A stretch of 64,000 nucleotides of DNA from Beverwykella pulmonaria (taxonomy: Eukaryota; Ascomycota; Dothideomycetes; Pleosporales; Melanommataceae): contig BCHH01000006.1 in the NCBI GenBank assembly GCA_001599595.1, positions 2,526,319 to 2,590,318 on the forward strand, read 5' to 3'. A program made the position numbers and the translations under genes. The notes under the pieces were generated by a model. That model did no database searches. It had not been told where the DNA came from and saw only the letters and a list, made by a program, of their open reading frames with translations. Shown here one piece after another: positions 32,901 through 41,520 of the stretch (positions are counted from its first letter, which is position 1; each line of letters opens with the position of its first letter).

Positions 32901-35094
32901 CCTTCGAGTCTGGGTCTACTTTGCTGGTATCGAGAAGCAGCTTCACAACCTCCGCGTGCCCGCGTTGCGAAGCCGACCACAGCGGCGTCCGACCGGACTT
33001 ATCCTTCGAGTCTGGGTCTACTTTGTTGGTATCGAGCAACAGCTTCACAACCTCCGCGTGCCCGCATTGCGAAGCCGACCACAGCGGCGTCTGGTCATCC
33101 TTATCTTTTGAGCCCGGTTCCACTTTGCCGGTATCAAGCAATAGCTTCACAACTCCCACACGCCCACGTTGTGAAGCCGACCATAGTGGCGTCCGACCAG
33201 ACTTATCCTTCGAGTCTGGGTCTACTTTGCCAGTATCGAGCAGTAGCTTCACAACTACCTCGTGTCCCTCCTCTGCAGCCAACGATAGCGGCGTCTGACC
33301 ATATTCATCCTTTAAATTTGGGTCTACTTTTTCGGTATCGAGAAGTAGCTTCGCAATCGCCTCGTGCCCGCCTCGTGCAGCTAACCACAGTGGTGTCCGA
33401 CCCGACGTATCCTTCGAGTCCGGATCCACTTTGCCGGTATCAAGAAGCAGCTTCACAATATCCCCGTGCCCCGTTAGTGCGGCCCATGATAGCGGCGTCC
33501 CACCTACTATCGTATCATTCAAGTCAGGGTCCACTTTGCCGCTATCAAGCAGCAGCTTCACAACTGCTTCGTGCCCGTTGTATGCAGCCTGCGATATCGG
33601 CGTCATACCTGACTCTGGTATAATCAAATTCGGGTCCACTTCACCGTTATCAAGTAGCAGCTTCACAACCGCTTCATGCCCGTTATGTGCAGCCCACCAC
33701 AGCGGCGTCTCTAAGTCTTGGTCTACTTTGCCGCTATCGAGCAGCAGCTTCACAACCGTCTCGTGCCCATTTTTTGCAGATGACGACAGCAGCGTCCGAC
33801 CATATTCATCCTTCGAATCCGGGTCCACTTTGCCGCTATCGAGTAGCAGCTTCACGACCGCCACGTGCCTATTTCCCGCAGCCCACGATAGAGGCGTCTG
33901 ACCCGATGTCGTATCCTTCGAGTTCGCGTCCGTCTTATTAGTTTCGAGTAGCAGCTTTACAACCGCTGTATGCCCATTCTCCGCAGCAAACGACAGTGGC
34001 GTCCGACCTGACCTCCTATCTTTTGAATCCGCGTCTACCTTCCCAGTATCGAGAAGCAGCTTTACAACCGCCTCATTCCCGCTTCGTGAAGCCCACGATA
34101 GCGGCGTCATACCACACTCATCTTCCGAGTCCGCTCTACCGGTATCAAGCAGCAGCTTTACAACTGCTTCGTGCCCGTTTCCTGCAGCCCACGACAGCGG
34201 CGTCCGACCTAACCTTCTATCTTTTGAGTTCGCGTTCACTTGTTCGGTATCCAGCAATAGATTTACAACTGCTTCGTGCCCGTTTCCAGCAGCCCACGAC
34301 AGCGGCGTCCGACCTAACCGTCTATCCTTTGAGTCTGCGTCCACTTTGTCGGTATCCAGTAGTAGCTTCACAACTGCCTCGTGCATATTGCCCGCAGCCC
34401 ACGAGAGCGGCGTTCGACCTAACCTTCTATCCTTTGAGTCTGGGTCTACTTTGTTGGTATCGAGCAACAACTTCACAACTTCCGCATGCCCGCGTTGTGA
34501 AGCCCACCACAGCGGCGTCTGGCCATCTTTATTCTTTAAGTCCGGATCCACTTTACCCGTACCAAGTAGCAGCTTCACAACTTCCGTGTGCCCGCGTTGT
34601 GAAGCCGACCGCAGCGGCGTCCGACCGGACTTATCCTTCGAGTCTGGGTCTACATTGTTGGTATCGAGCAGCAGCTTCACAACCTCCACGTGCCCGCGTT
34701 GCGAAGCCGACCACAGCGGCGTCTGGCCATCCTTATCCTCCGAGCCCGGCTCCACTTTGCCGGTATCAAGCAATAGCTTCACAACCTCCTCATGCCCGTT
34801 TCGTGCAGCCAACCAAAGCGGCGTCCGACCCGACGTATCCTTCGAGTCTGGGTCTACTTTGCTGGTATCAAGAAGCAGCTTCACAACCGCCCCATGCCCG
34901 TTGCCTGCAGCTAATGACAGCGGCGTTCGACCATATTCATCCTTCAAATCCGGGTTTACTTTGCCGGTATTGAGTAGCTCCCTCACAGCCACCTCGTGCC
35001 CGCCTCGTGCAGCCGACCACAGCTGCCTCCAACCTAATGTTACATCCCTGGTGTCTGTATCTGTCTTGTGCATTGTGTGTAGCGGCTCCCACAT
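29938..35094 (-). CDS. Ankyrin-HET heterokaryon-incompatibility-type protein
   Basis: Uninterrupted 1718-residue frame, ATG at 35094. After 24 residues come 29 ankyrin units of about 34 residues (residues 25 to about 1014; pattern TPLxxAAxxGHExVVKLLLDTGKVDPDSKDxxGR). A HET domain follows: YIALSYVWQ near residue 1068, LWVDCLCIVQYSGD near 1130, then FCTKWATRGWTFQEQILSKRAVIF near 1200-1225. The remaining 490 residues include RYLPSWSWCGW (a common HET-protein block) and no other known domain. HET domains trigger growth arrest or cell death on non-self encounter. Here the presumed sensor array precedes the HET domain, the reverse of the usual HET-first order. No stop or frameshift despite its length, so it appears under selection. 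Confidence 0.93.
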   Translation of the reverse strand: MWEPLHTMHKTDTDTRDVTLGWRQLWSAARGGHEVAVRELLNTGKVNPDLKDEYGRTPLSLAAGNGHGAVVKLLLDTSKVDPDSKDTSGRTPLWLAARNGHEEVVKLLLDTGKVEPGSEDKDGQTPLWSASQRGHVEVVKLLLDTNNVDPDSKDKSGRTPLRSASQRGHTEVVKLLLGTGKVDPDLKNKDGQTPLWWASQRGHAEVVKLLLDTNKVDPDSKDRRLGRTPLSWAAGNMHEAVVKLLLDTDKVDADSKDRRLGRTPLSWAAGNGHEAVVNLLLDTEQVNANSKDRRLGRTPLSWAAGNGHEAVVKLLLDTGRADSEDECGMTPLSWASRSGNEAVVKLLLDTGKVDADSKDRRSGRTPLSFAAENGHTAVVKLLLETNKTDANSKDTTSGQTPLSWAAGNRHVAVVKLLLDSGKVDPDSKDEYGRTLLSSSAKNGHETVVKLLLDSGKVDQDLETPLWWAAHNGHEAVVKLLLDNGEVDPNLIIPESGMTPISQAAYNGHEAVVKLLLDSGKVDPDLNDTIVGGTPLSWAALTGHGDIVKLLLDTGKVDPDSKDTSGRTPLWLAARGGHEAIAKLLLDTEKVDPNLKDEYGQTPLSLAAEEGHEVVVKLLLDTGKVDPDSKDKSGRTPLWSASQRGRVGVVKLLLDTGKVEPGSKDKDDQTPLWSASQCGHAEVVKLLLDTNKVDPDSKDKSGRTPLWSASQRGHAEVVKLLLDTSKVDPDSKDRSSQMPLRSASQRGHTEVVKLPLGTGKVDPDSKDENGQTPLWSAVQSGRGAIAKLLFDTDQVDPDSKDKDGQTPLSSAAEEGRKGVVKMLLDTGKVDADSRDTRSGRTPLSLAAENGHKEVVKILLDTGKVDADSRDTRSGRTPLSLAAENGHKGVVKILLNSGKVDADLKDTASGWTPLSWAARNRHETVVKELLDSGKVNPDLKDTGSGRTPLSWAARSGYEAVTKLLVDTGKVDPDSKDEYDVSPLEWAAESGHEAVVKLLLSSSKVDADPKAKIGLEIDSCCLARWIKACDERHDGYCQPTPVQNRQPHLIPDWVIDTHDACIVPGRTVSRYIALSYVWQNDQENAERLLLKRTNLSDFQNPGYLNRTAAVYLPQVIKDTIDLVRRLGERYLWVDCLCIVQYSGDTRAQVERMDGYYSGAYFTVIAATSSGLFGMRRNTTKPKIGNISRHNVRPAKEYIEDLYSSLFCTKWATRGWTFQEQILSKRAVIFVDGDVFWDCQRSVWDKDDLIPGSKAETDGTCPMPYYEMARQMSSMSWPDFGIYTELVCLYNNRDLTYPQDCIPAFSGILSSFARGFPSGFVSGPRLFLDIALLWQPFSKAKRRIAKDGGAIAPPRYLPSWSWCGWQCPVDPFSLRTGLAYLDSAAYQSRALTWRTWGLVQWSVISEDMQQEERIVEPVTLRKYEDFRANKDDTLPNGWSRYTGDCSKLSHGSDGVYFMHTSDTINRFKHPVPINDAPPSTALHQNIWPFLSCEAAQAFFRVGAILKPVGGVRYHAAFKESVFELRQFTKGPNSKDICHVLCLEDRQGKPAGLLRRMDDAKVEPGQKIELIAISSGSVSCTELESAFEERIDRTRSYSYPHGLKIQFQRVLPGGSIENDGEAKVAEQWSHPFYYQATTLQDCILSRANTSPEAKRDAESDTKNNTKRTASRPIKDGEGGGDYYFYNVLWIERKGDIAFRRAAGRIPKVVWEENCSEPIKVVLG
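32055..35022 (-). repeat. 29 tandem ankyrin-coding repeats (~102-105 bp)
   Basis: Direct repeats inside the ANK-HET gene. Units of two lengths alternate in blocks: 34-residue DPDSKDKSGRTP type and 35-residue DADSKDRRLGRTP type. Residues after TPL vary among LSWAAGNGH, LWSASQRGH, LSLAAENGH and LWLAARNGH and recur as blocks, for example units 2-5 resemble units 16-22, suggesting segmental duplication. Unit 13 is five residues short. Confidence 0.9.
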
Positions 35095-36415
35095 AGTTAA
35101 CCGGTGTTGATGCGGAAAGGTGAGGATTAAGATGAGGCAAGGTAAGTGGCTTGCTAGAGCGGATAGAGAGAACGCAATTTCGCGATATGTATAAATAGAA
35201 AGAGAAGTTGAAGCTAGTGTTTTGATGTTATAAAGGCCAGCTTATTCGTCTGCAGCTGTTTAGACACAGCATATCTCATACTTAGCGCTGCGCTGTGTCT
35301 TGATCGCTAAACGTCAGCTAAACTAGCGTGCCACATATTCGGTGGACTGTCTGTCGACTTATATCCCGCAAATGCATTACACTGAACTCTGTCAGTAAGA
35401 AGGCTGCTATGCTAAACTTTGTGAGGATTCCATGACGAATAGCTGCTATAGGACGGTCTTTTGCATACGGCAACTTCCGGTTTGTTAGGGTATATAGCTG
35501 CACTTGGACATATATGTATCTTAAAAGCCGCGTGTCCCTACAGTTTAGGGAGATTTCGCAGCCACCCTTCATGAGCTTGGACTAGACGCACATTACAGGG
35601 GGTACTTAAAATACAGGAATGTCAAGGGTAAGGTAATTAGAGGGTCGATAATATTTGTAACAACTGGCATTTGTGGGATGCTATTAGGAGCCTGGTTAAG
35701 ATTTCGACTCCCTTTGTAACTAAACTTTTCTTTTTTACCCCAGGCTCTGTGAAGGGCAGCTATTTGAGCAGAGAGCTGAAAGCGGGTTATATTACAAAAT
35801 AACTAGGCACCGAGTTGAGGTGGCTTGGCAGTGAGTCTATATACACGGCATGATGGTCGCCGGAATAAGTGAGGTCGTGTGACGAGGTCGTGTGACGAGG
35901 TCGTCACAGATTCTTAAGCTTCCGCAGGATCTAGATGGTCTTTAGGCACGATATCAACGATGAGGATGGGTACGGCGCGTCCTACATTGAACCCCCTTGT
36001 GTTAATACAAGGTCAAAGGCGTGGCCTTAAAGGCCTATGTCTGTTAATAAAGGCACTATGATTGGTCTAACGTGCCTACTTTTAGTGCTCATTCGACTTA
36101 GTACTGTAGTAATACTGGAAACGCGGAGCTGTTGCGAGAGTGATTAAGTAGACTCGCGAAACCTATCTAGCCCTTACCCAATGGAGGGTCGACACAATGG
36201 ATGACCGTAAAATGAATGACAAGGAGCTTCATTCTACACCTCATCTACCAGATTATTCCCTCCTGTATCTCTATAGATAAAGCTCTATTTAAAGTTACTA
36301 ATCGTAATCGGATCGAAGAATGATGAGGCTTCTGACGTCGCACGACCTGCTTCCTATATCTTAGTGGTGTGACAGCCATTAAAAACAAAGTTTTGGACGG
36401 TGAACTGTTGATTAT
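35095..36415. other. Intergenic with short tandem repeat
   Basis: Promoter side of the ANK-HET gene. Bases 35871-35906 hold a 13-bp unit GAGGTCGTGTGAC twice plus a partial copy. No coding signal. Confidence 0.5.
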
Positions 36416-36867
36416 TGCAGTGGAGTAAAGGTGTGTGTAATAGAAATATATATCACACAGGGGTAGGAGGGCGACTCGCAGCCATGCGATGTCCGAAGCA
36501 GCAATGCACTGAACGGTGGGAGAAGGAAGATGGAGGTCTGGCAGTAGACTGTTTGCAATTTTGATATATCTAGCTACCAAACCAAATGAAAGATGAAGGA
36601 GTGATGAAAAATATATAAAATGTTCGTGATCTCGTTGAGGTCCGGTTCGTGTGTGCTTGTGCGATCGTTGTGCGATGGGTGTCCGATCAGTGTGTTCAAT
36701 CGATGGATGATGGGTATCGTGTTCGGGTTCCCATATATATACCGCGTTGAGTGATGACGAAGCAAGCAGCTGACAAAAAAACCAAGACCTGTTCCCTGCA
36801 CCATGCACCAAGCCTTCCACCCATGCCAGTAGTATATTCGCGCAAAGTAGCACTTTGCTACGGCGCA
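36416..36867 (+). repeat. Dispersed repeat, copy B
   Basis: Second copy of the family at 24471-25129, direct orientation, lacking the 200-bp middle segment. It ends about 170 bp before the truncated GH55 pseudogene. Confidence 0.85.
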
Positions 36868-37039
36868 TTATCACATCAGATTCCAACGGCACCATCAATG
36901 AAGAGGAGATCAGTCATGTGTAAGCCCAGGACACCATACCGTTACGTGGATATGTCACTGACAAATTAGTCCGTTATACATATATCAGCTGTACATACAT
37001 CACATACAAGACACATCTTGAGACTTTTTCCTCTACACT

Positions 37040-38310
37040 TCTGCTTACACCATGAAACCACCACTTCCATTATCCGCAAATATGCCCATGTGATTCATAC
37101 TTGTAGAGCTAGATTGGTAGAAGTCGACGTTCTGGATGCTGGTGGCCTGTGCGACTTGCCAATGCACTCCGGCGATGTCGGTCATTCTAGCACTCCTGAT
37201 ATCGATGATGGAGTTGCGTAGTTATCTCAGAAAATTGTTTTGGTTGATGAACCATTGCTCTACGTCACTGGTGGATACGTCAGAAGACACGATGCCCAGT
37301 CCAATAAAATACTTCGTGGCTTTGATGGTAGGACGGTCGTTGTAGTTCGAAATCATTTGCGTATTGTAATAGGCGGTAATAGGAGAGCTCACGAGGTAGG
37401 TTCCGGATGGGAAGTAAATAAATGGCCAGTTTGATAGTGGAGGCACCACATTTTTCTCCACAACGTCCTTGGTCCATCATGGCCTTGTTGATAGCCTTCG
37501 TGTCGTCTGTCTTGCCATCACAAACAGCACCATAGTCCTTAGCATTGCGGAAGCTGACATAGCCATCATTTTCAGAGCCACCATACGGTACTTTGCCAAC
37601 ATGTTCAATATTCTCCATACAGAACCCAGAAGTGATACTCCTGGTTAGTTGGCCAGTCATGTCAGAGCTCGGATGATAAAATCGGAGGATATCTTCAGGA
37701 AAGGCGGGTATGTAGTGAGCGCTTCATGCATAGCATCTACCGTGGTAACCAGGGCAGCTGCCGCGATAACAGTCTTGTTGGCGGTGTACGCGGTGATATC
37801 AGCTTTGCGGGCACTGCTGGCCGCTTGAGGACTGAAGTTCGCATAATATTCGTTCAAACGTGGGTTTTCAAATCGCTCCTGGTTGCGGAGGTTGGCCTCT
37901 TTCTGGGCCTGGCGAACGAGGACTCTAGTCTCCTCTAGGGTCGGGTTCGCGCTCAATGTTGAGTTTGGACTCATCGTCGAATTGACCCGCTGGCGGCTGT
38001 GCAGATGAACGTGATGAGACGCATGAGGAGAAGCAGGTGACACATAGTCTCTTTTCGAATTTGAAGTGGAATCGAACAAGGTCATAATATTGACAAGTTC
38101 TAGGAGCGTAAGATGCGAGTTCTCAGCCTTCCAAGTCTGAAAAAAGTCGTCAGCAAAAGTGGAGATATCGGGTGGGCTGATCTCTGCAGAAAGACGGACG
38201 GATTCATTTCGTGGTACAAATATGTTGCGTCCACGTGCCAAAAGTGGAAGCACAAGTATGCACAAAGAGAAGGGGAAATCATGTTCAAACGGGCTATTCA
38301 AAAGAGTGAT
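37040..38310 (-). pseudogene. GH55 beta-1,3-glucanase, truncated and frameshifted
   Basis: Minus-strand blocks match the N-terminal half of fungal GH55 glucan 1,3-beta-glucosidases: a hydrophobic leader (FSLCILVLPLLARG), ETRVLVRQAQKEANLRNQERFENPRLNEYYANF, then in a second frame ENIEHVGKVPYGGSENDGYVSFRNAKDYGAV...DDTKAINKAM, then in a third frame IYFPSGTYLVSSPITAYYNTQ...SDVEQWFINQNNFLR. A TAA (37222-37224) follows, after which the same frame continues through MTDIAGVHWQVAQATSIQNV to GIFADNGSGGFM. So there are at least two frameshifts (near 37655 and 37435), one nonsense change, and loss of the whole C-terminal half. No ATG fits the leader. Such enzymes cut fungal or algal beta-1,3-glucan. Confidence 0.85.
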
Positions 38311-38583
38311 CCAAAACTAGCACGCAGCGAGGTATGCAAAACAAGGGTTAGAGGACAGTGATTGAAGTAGGACCGTACGAGCCGAGATGAAAGAATGTGA
38401 ATATAGAATCACTGTTTATCTTTATGTATAGACTAGTGTTTGGCTTCCCCGAGAGCAGAGAGGAGTGCATGTGCAGTGTCCGCCCGTGCTCATATCGCAA
38501 TTGCTGGTCGCATTGCGGCACAGTCACTTCAAACCACGCCTTCCCCTTCCATCCTCACTTCTCTCTCAGCTCGCCAAACCACC

Positions 38584-39321
38584 ATGTCCACCTTTCATCA
38601 GTTCTCTTTTTTGCCCCTCGAGCTGCGCCAGCACATCTGGGAGTTGAGCATGGAGCCTCGGGAGGTCGCTGTCGCATGTGAACTTGCCCGTCGCTCGCGC
38701 ACTCCGCCCCCATCGGTGCTTCAGGTCTGCACTGAATCCCGGTCCCATCTGCAAGGTCAATACACCAAGGCTTTTGCTGCAGGAACACCGCCGAAGTTTT
38801 CTCTGGTCAACTTCGACATCGACATTGTTTACTGCAGCCAGTGGGCGCTCGCAGACTGTGAGGCCGAGCTTCCCTGCATTCGGTGGCTCATTATTGAAAG
38901 CCAAAACCCCGAAACCTTTTACTATAACTCCGCCCGCATGTTGTCGCTTGCTAGGGCCTTGGAAACGGTCACCATCCTCCATATTGAACCGGGCGCGGTA
39001 TACCCGGAGTGGTGGCGAGAGTGGGATAGCATGATGGAGGAATAGTACTTTCGAGATGACCCGGTTCGCTTCTACGCCAAAATCGTCAGTCCTGATGGCC
39101 CGACAAGTGTTGAGATCAATCCCGACAACTATCTGAAAGTGGAGCGCGACTGGCGCAGAAACAATCCGCCACCTCCAGATCTTATTGAGTCAGACTACGA
39201 GGTCTCGGACGACAACAACGATGACATGAGTGGGCCGGGTAGGTTTCGACTGGGCTGGCATCACATCGATGGCTGCAATTGTCCATCTAGGCGCTCTTCG
39301 TCAAATATCCTTGTTGGCTAG
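38584..39321 (+). pseudogene. 2EXR-like protein with in-frame TAG
   Basis: From ATG 38584 the frame reads MSTFHQFSFLPLELRQHIWELSMEP, the opening of the fungal 2EXR family (F-x-x-LPxELRxxIWxxxxxPR), and continues 153 residues to TAG at 39043-39045 (...DSMMEE-stop). The same frame then continues without interruption for 91 codons (YFRDDPVRFYAKIVSPDGPTS... to 39321) with convincing protein character. Either the 153-residue form is what is made, or CAG became TAG and the gene is dying. The stop context (TAG then TAC) is not a known strong readthrough signal. Function of 2EXR proteins is unknown. Confidence 0.7.
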
Positions 39322-39633
39322 ACCGCGGAACCGCTTCCTAGGATTTGTCTCCGCTCACATTAGATAATCGTGCTTTGCTGAAGCGTTCTTGGTAGGACAA
39401 GGCGAAACAAGAGTCCACAGACTCTCAGAGGGAATCTGGACTTTGTGGTCTCTGCGCGAGTTTGTGGCGTAACATCAATTCTACCGAGAGATAGATACCT
39501 AATCGAGTTGAAACTCCTTCCCAGTGGGGCGCATCATCTTTCACAAATGTGCTACTGGCAACCACTTCGTGTGTCTCACATCAAGAGACATATTAGAAAA
39601 CATTGGCCGTGGATGTGGTTCTCTTAAAGCGGC

Positions 39634-39996
39634 GTGAGTCCTAGATCTGATTCGTCATTTACACGCTTGAACCCAATAGTTTATTGCCCATATCTAGGGG
39701 AAATTCTTCGTATTCTTGTCTTGCACGCGCTAGAAATCAACAGTGATGCCTTCGCCTCGAAAACCTTCCCAATCACTCTTCCTAGTCTCCGCACGACATC
39801 CACGCAATCAGACTGGCTCTCCATTTTCAACCGTCCCCTTTCTGGTCTTGAAGAAGTGTATCTTATTATTGACCCTGATCTTCTCCGTTTTGTGGCCAAA
39901 GACAACTGGTGCTCCGCCGCAGATCTCATACTAGTTCTTAATAACGGCATTACGGACACGCGGCTCAAGATCGTAATATCCTTTTATCGGGATTAA
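39634..39996 (+). CDS. Hypothetical fragment
   Basis: A 120-codon frame ending in protein-like sequence (SGLEEVYLIIDPDLLRFVAKDNWCSAADLILVLNNG). The N-terminal third looks random and the start is doubtful. It may be the tail of an old F-box-like gene. No domain recognised. Confidence 0.25.
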   Translation: MSPRSDSSFTRLNPIVYCPYLGEILRILVLHALEINSDAFASKTFPITLPSLRTTSTQSDWLSIFNRPLSGLEEVYLIIDPDLLRFVAKDNWCSAADLILVLNNGITDTRLKIVISFYRD

Positions 39997-40151
39997 CATT
40001 AGGTACTTCACTCAGCATGCAACAATGGACTCTTGGAAAGTGATTCGGAATAATACTGTTCAGTACCAGAGGCTTGTTAAGATGAAAAAGCAGCATCTTG
40101 CTTGAGTCCGAAGAATCAGAAATTAAATGTGATTCCAGTTAGTCTATTCCA

Positions 40152-40758
40152 TTATTTAGAAGCAGACTTTTCCCCAACTTCAACCTCCTTATCCAATACC
40201 AGTATATTTCCCCAATTCCCTCCTTCTACAGTCTCATCATCCACAATCAGCACCGCAAAAAACTTTGCCTCCTTCCCACCCTGCCCCTCCGTATTCTCGC
40301 TCCGCTGATGATGGCACCCGGGTGCCTCATACCAAAACTCTCCAGGGCCATACACTTTTGGGGGGTTGCTGTTCATCTGATTGATGGTGGTACCGGCAAT
40401 TGGAATCGCGATTGCGGTTGCGCCGCCGTGGCGGTGGGAAGGTGTGCCTCCATTGGGTGGTATAGTTATTAGGGAGACGAGGACGGTTTTTCCCGGGAGG
40501 TTGGCAGGGTGGTAGGTGCTGAGGATTTGGAAGTCTTCTCGGGGTTTGCTAGGAGGTGTTAGTGTGATTTGTAGAGTGGAAGTGGGAAAGATTTAGAGAT
40601 GGGTGGGTGAGGATAATGATAGTGCTGGGTTCAAGTTTTGACGAGCATGCATGGGAAAGAGGGAAGTTGAGTGGATGTGCGGGGAATGATATTTACCCTT
40701 CGATCTGCCATACGCCGTCCACCTTGACTACATTTGGGGAAGTGAATCCGGATGCCAT
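40152..40758 (-). CDS. Single-domain cupin protein
   Basis: Model complement(join(40152..40548,40697..40758)), 152 residues. Exon 1 gives MASGFTSPNVVKVDGVWQIEG. The intron is 148 nt (GTAAAT...CACTAACACCTCCTAG), long for this window but with a clear branch site. Cupin motif 1 is PPNGGTPSHRHGGATAIAIPIAG (metal ligands HRH) and motif 2 is YGPGEFWYEAPGCHHQ. A conserved small fungal family, possibly a metal-dependent enzyme or binding protein with unknown substrate. It lies next to a Zn2Cys6 regulator on the same strand, 763 bp apart, but co-regulation is only a guess. Confidence 0.82.
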
Positions 40759-41520
40759 ATTTCCTTACGCTATCAGAACTTGTGTACGGTTTGGAAAGAA
40801 TTAAATATATAAATGATATGAAAGACAGTCGTCCAAAAGATCCCACGAGTATATATACTACTTACACTATTTCTTTAACTTCCCCAACCAAAAGCATAAA
40901 CTATTCGGCTACTTCCTCCCCATATCCCAAGACCATGCAATTAGAGGCCGAGCCGAGCCATTAGCTTATGTTTCTCGGATGTAGCTGGCATATTGCCTTG
41001 GAAGCCGAGTGACCGAGCAGGGGTGTTGTAGGGCCGACACCCTTCTCTCCGCAGCGTCAGAGAATGGCGAGTGATTGGTTGAATCAAGAAAATCCAAGGA
41101 TGACGGTGTATAATGTAAGCCTCGGCAGAAGATGCATTTTCGAGGGGACTTGAGAGTGGAAACGAATTCTTCGGCACGAACCGAATGGGAATATTGCGAT
41201 GCGGGTTTATTGGCCGACTCTCTGAGTGAATATTTATATATTAAAGGTTTCACAGTGATCTTCCTAGTAGGACCAGAAGCACTGGTCGTGATACCCGACA
41301 CATGATCAATATTCTTAAGGAGGAGTAGTAAAGAGAGTAGTAAAGAAAGATTGCTGTCAACATCAATATTCTTTAGCGCTCATCCCTAATTATACATACT
41401 CCGCATACCAACCCCCAGACTTTTACAACGAACCAATTTCGACAAAGGTAATGTCCCGGTCGCTACCAAAATGAAAGAAAAGATAGATCTTAGCCCATCC
41501 GTCTAAAGTCTGTGAAGTAT
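40759..41520. other. Intergenic between cupin and regulator
   Basis: Promoter of the cupin gene and 3' flank of the transcription factor. Minus-strand frames around 40941-41301 show no recognisable protein. Confidence 0.5.

Noticed and set aside
32069..35110. Several 200-376-codon plus-strand frames antisense to the ankyrin array
   Set aside because: Same repeat-shadow effect over 102-105-bp units; the minus strand has clear ankyrin and HET motifs.
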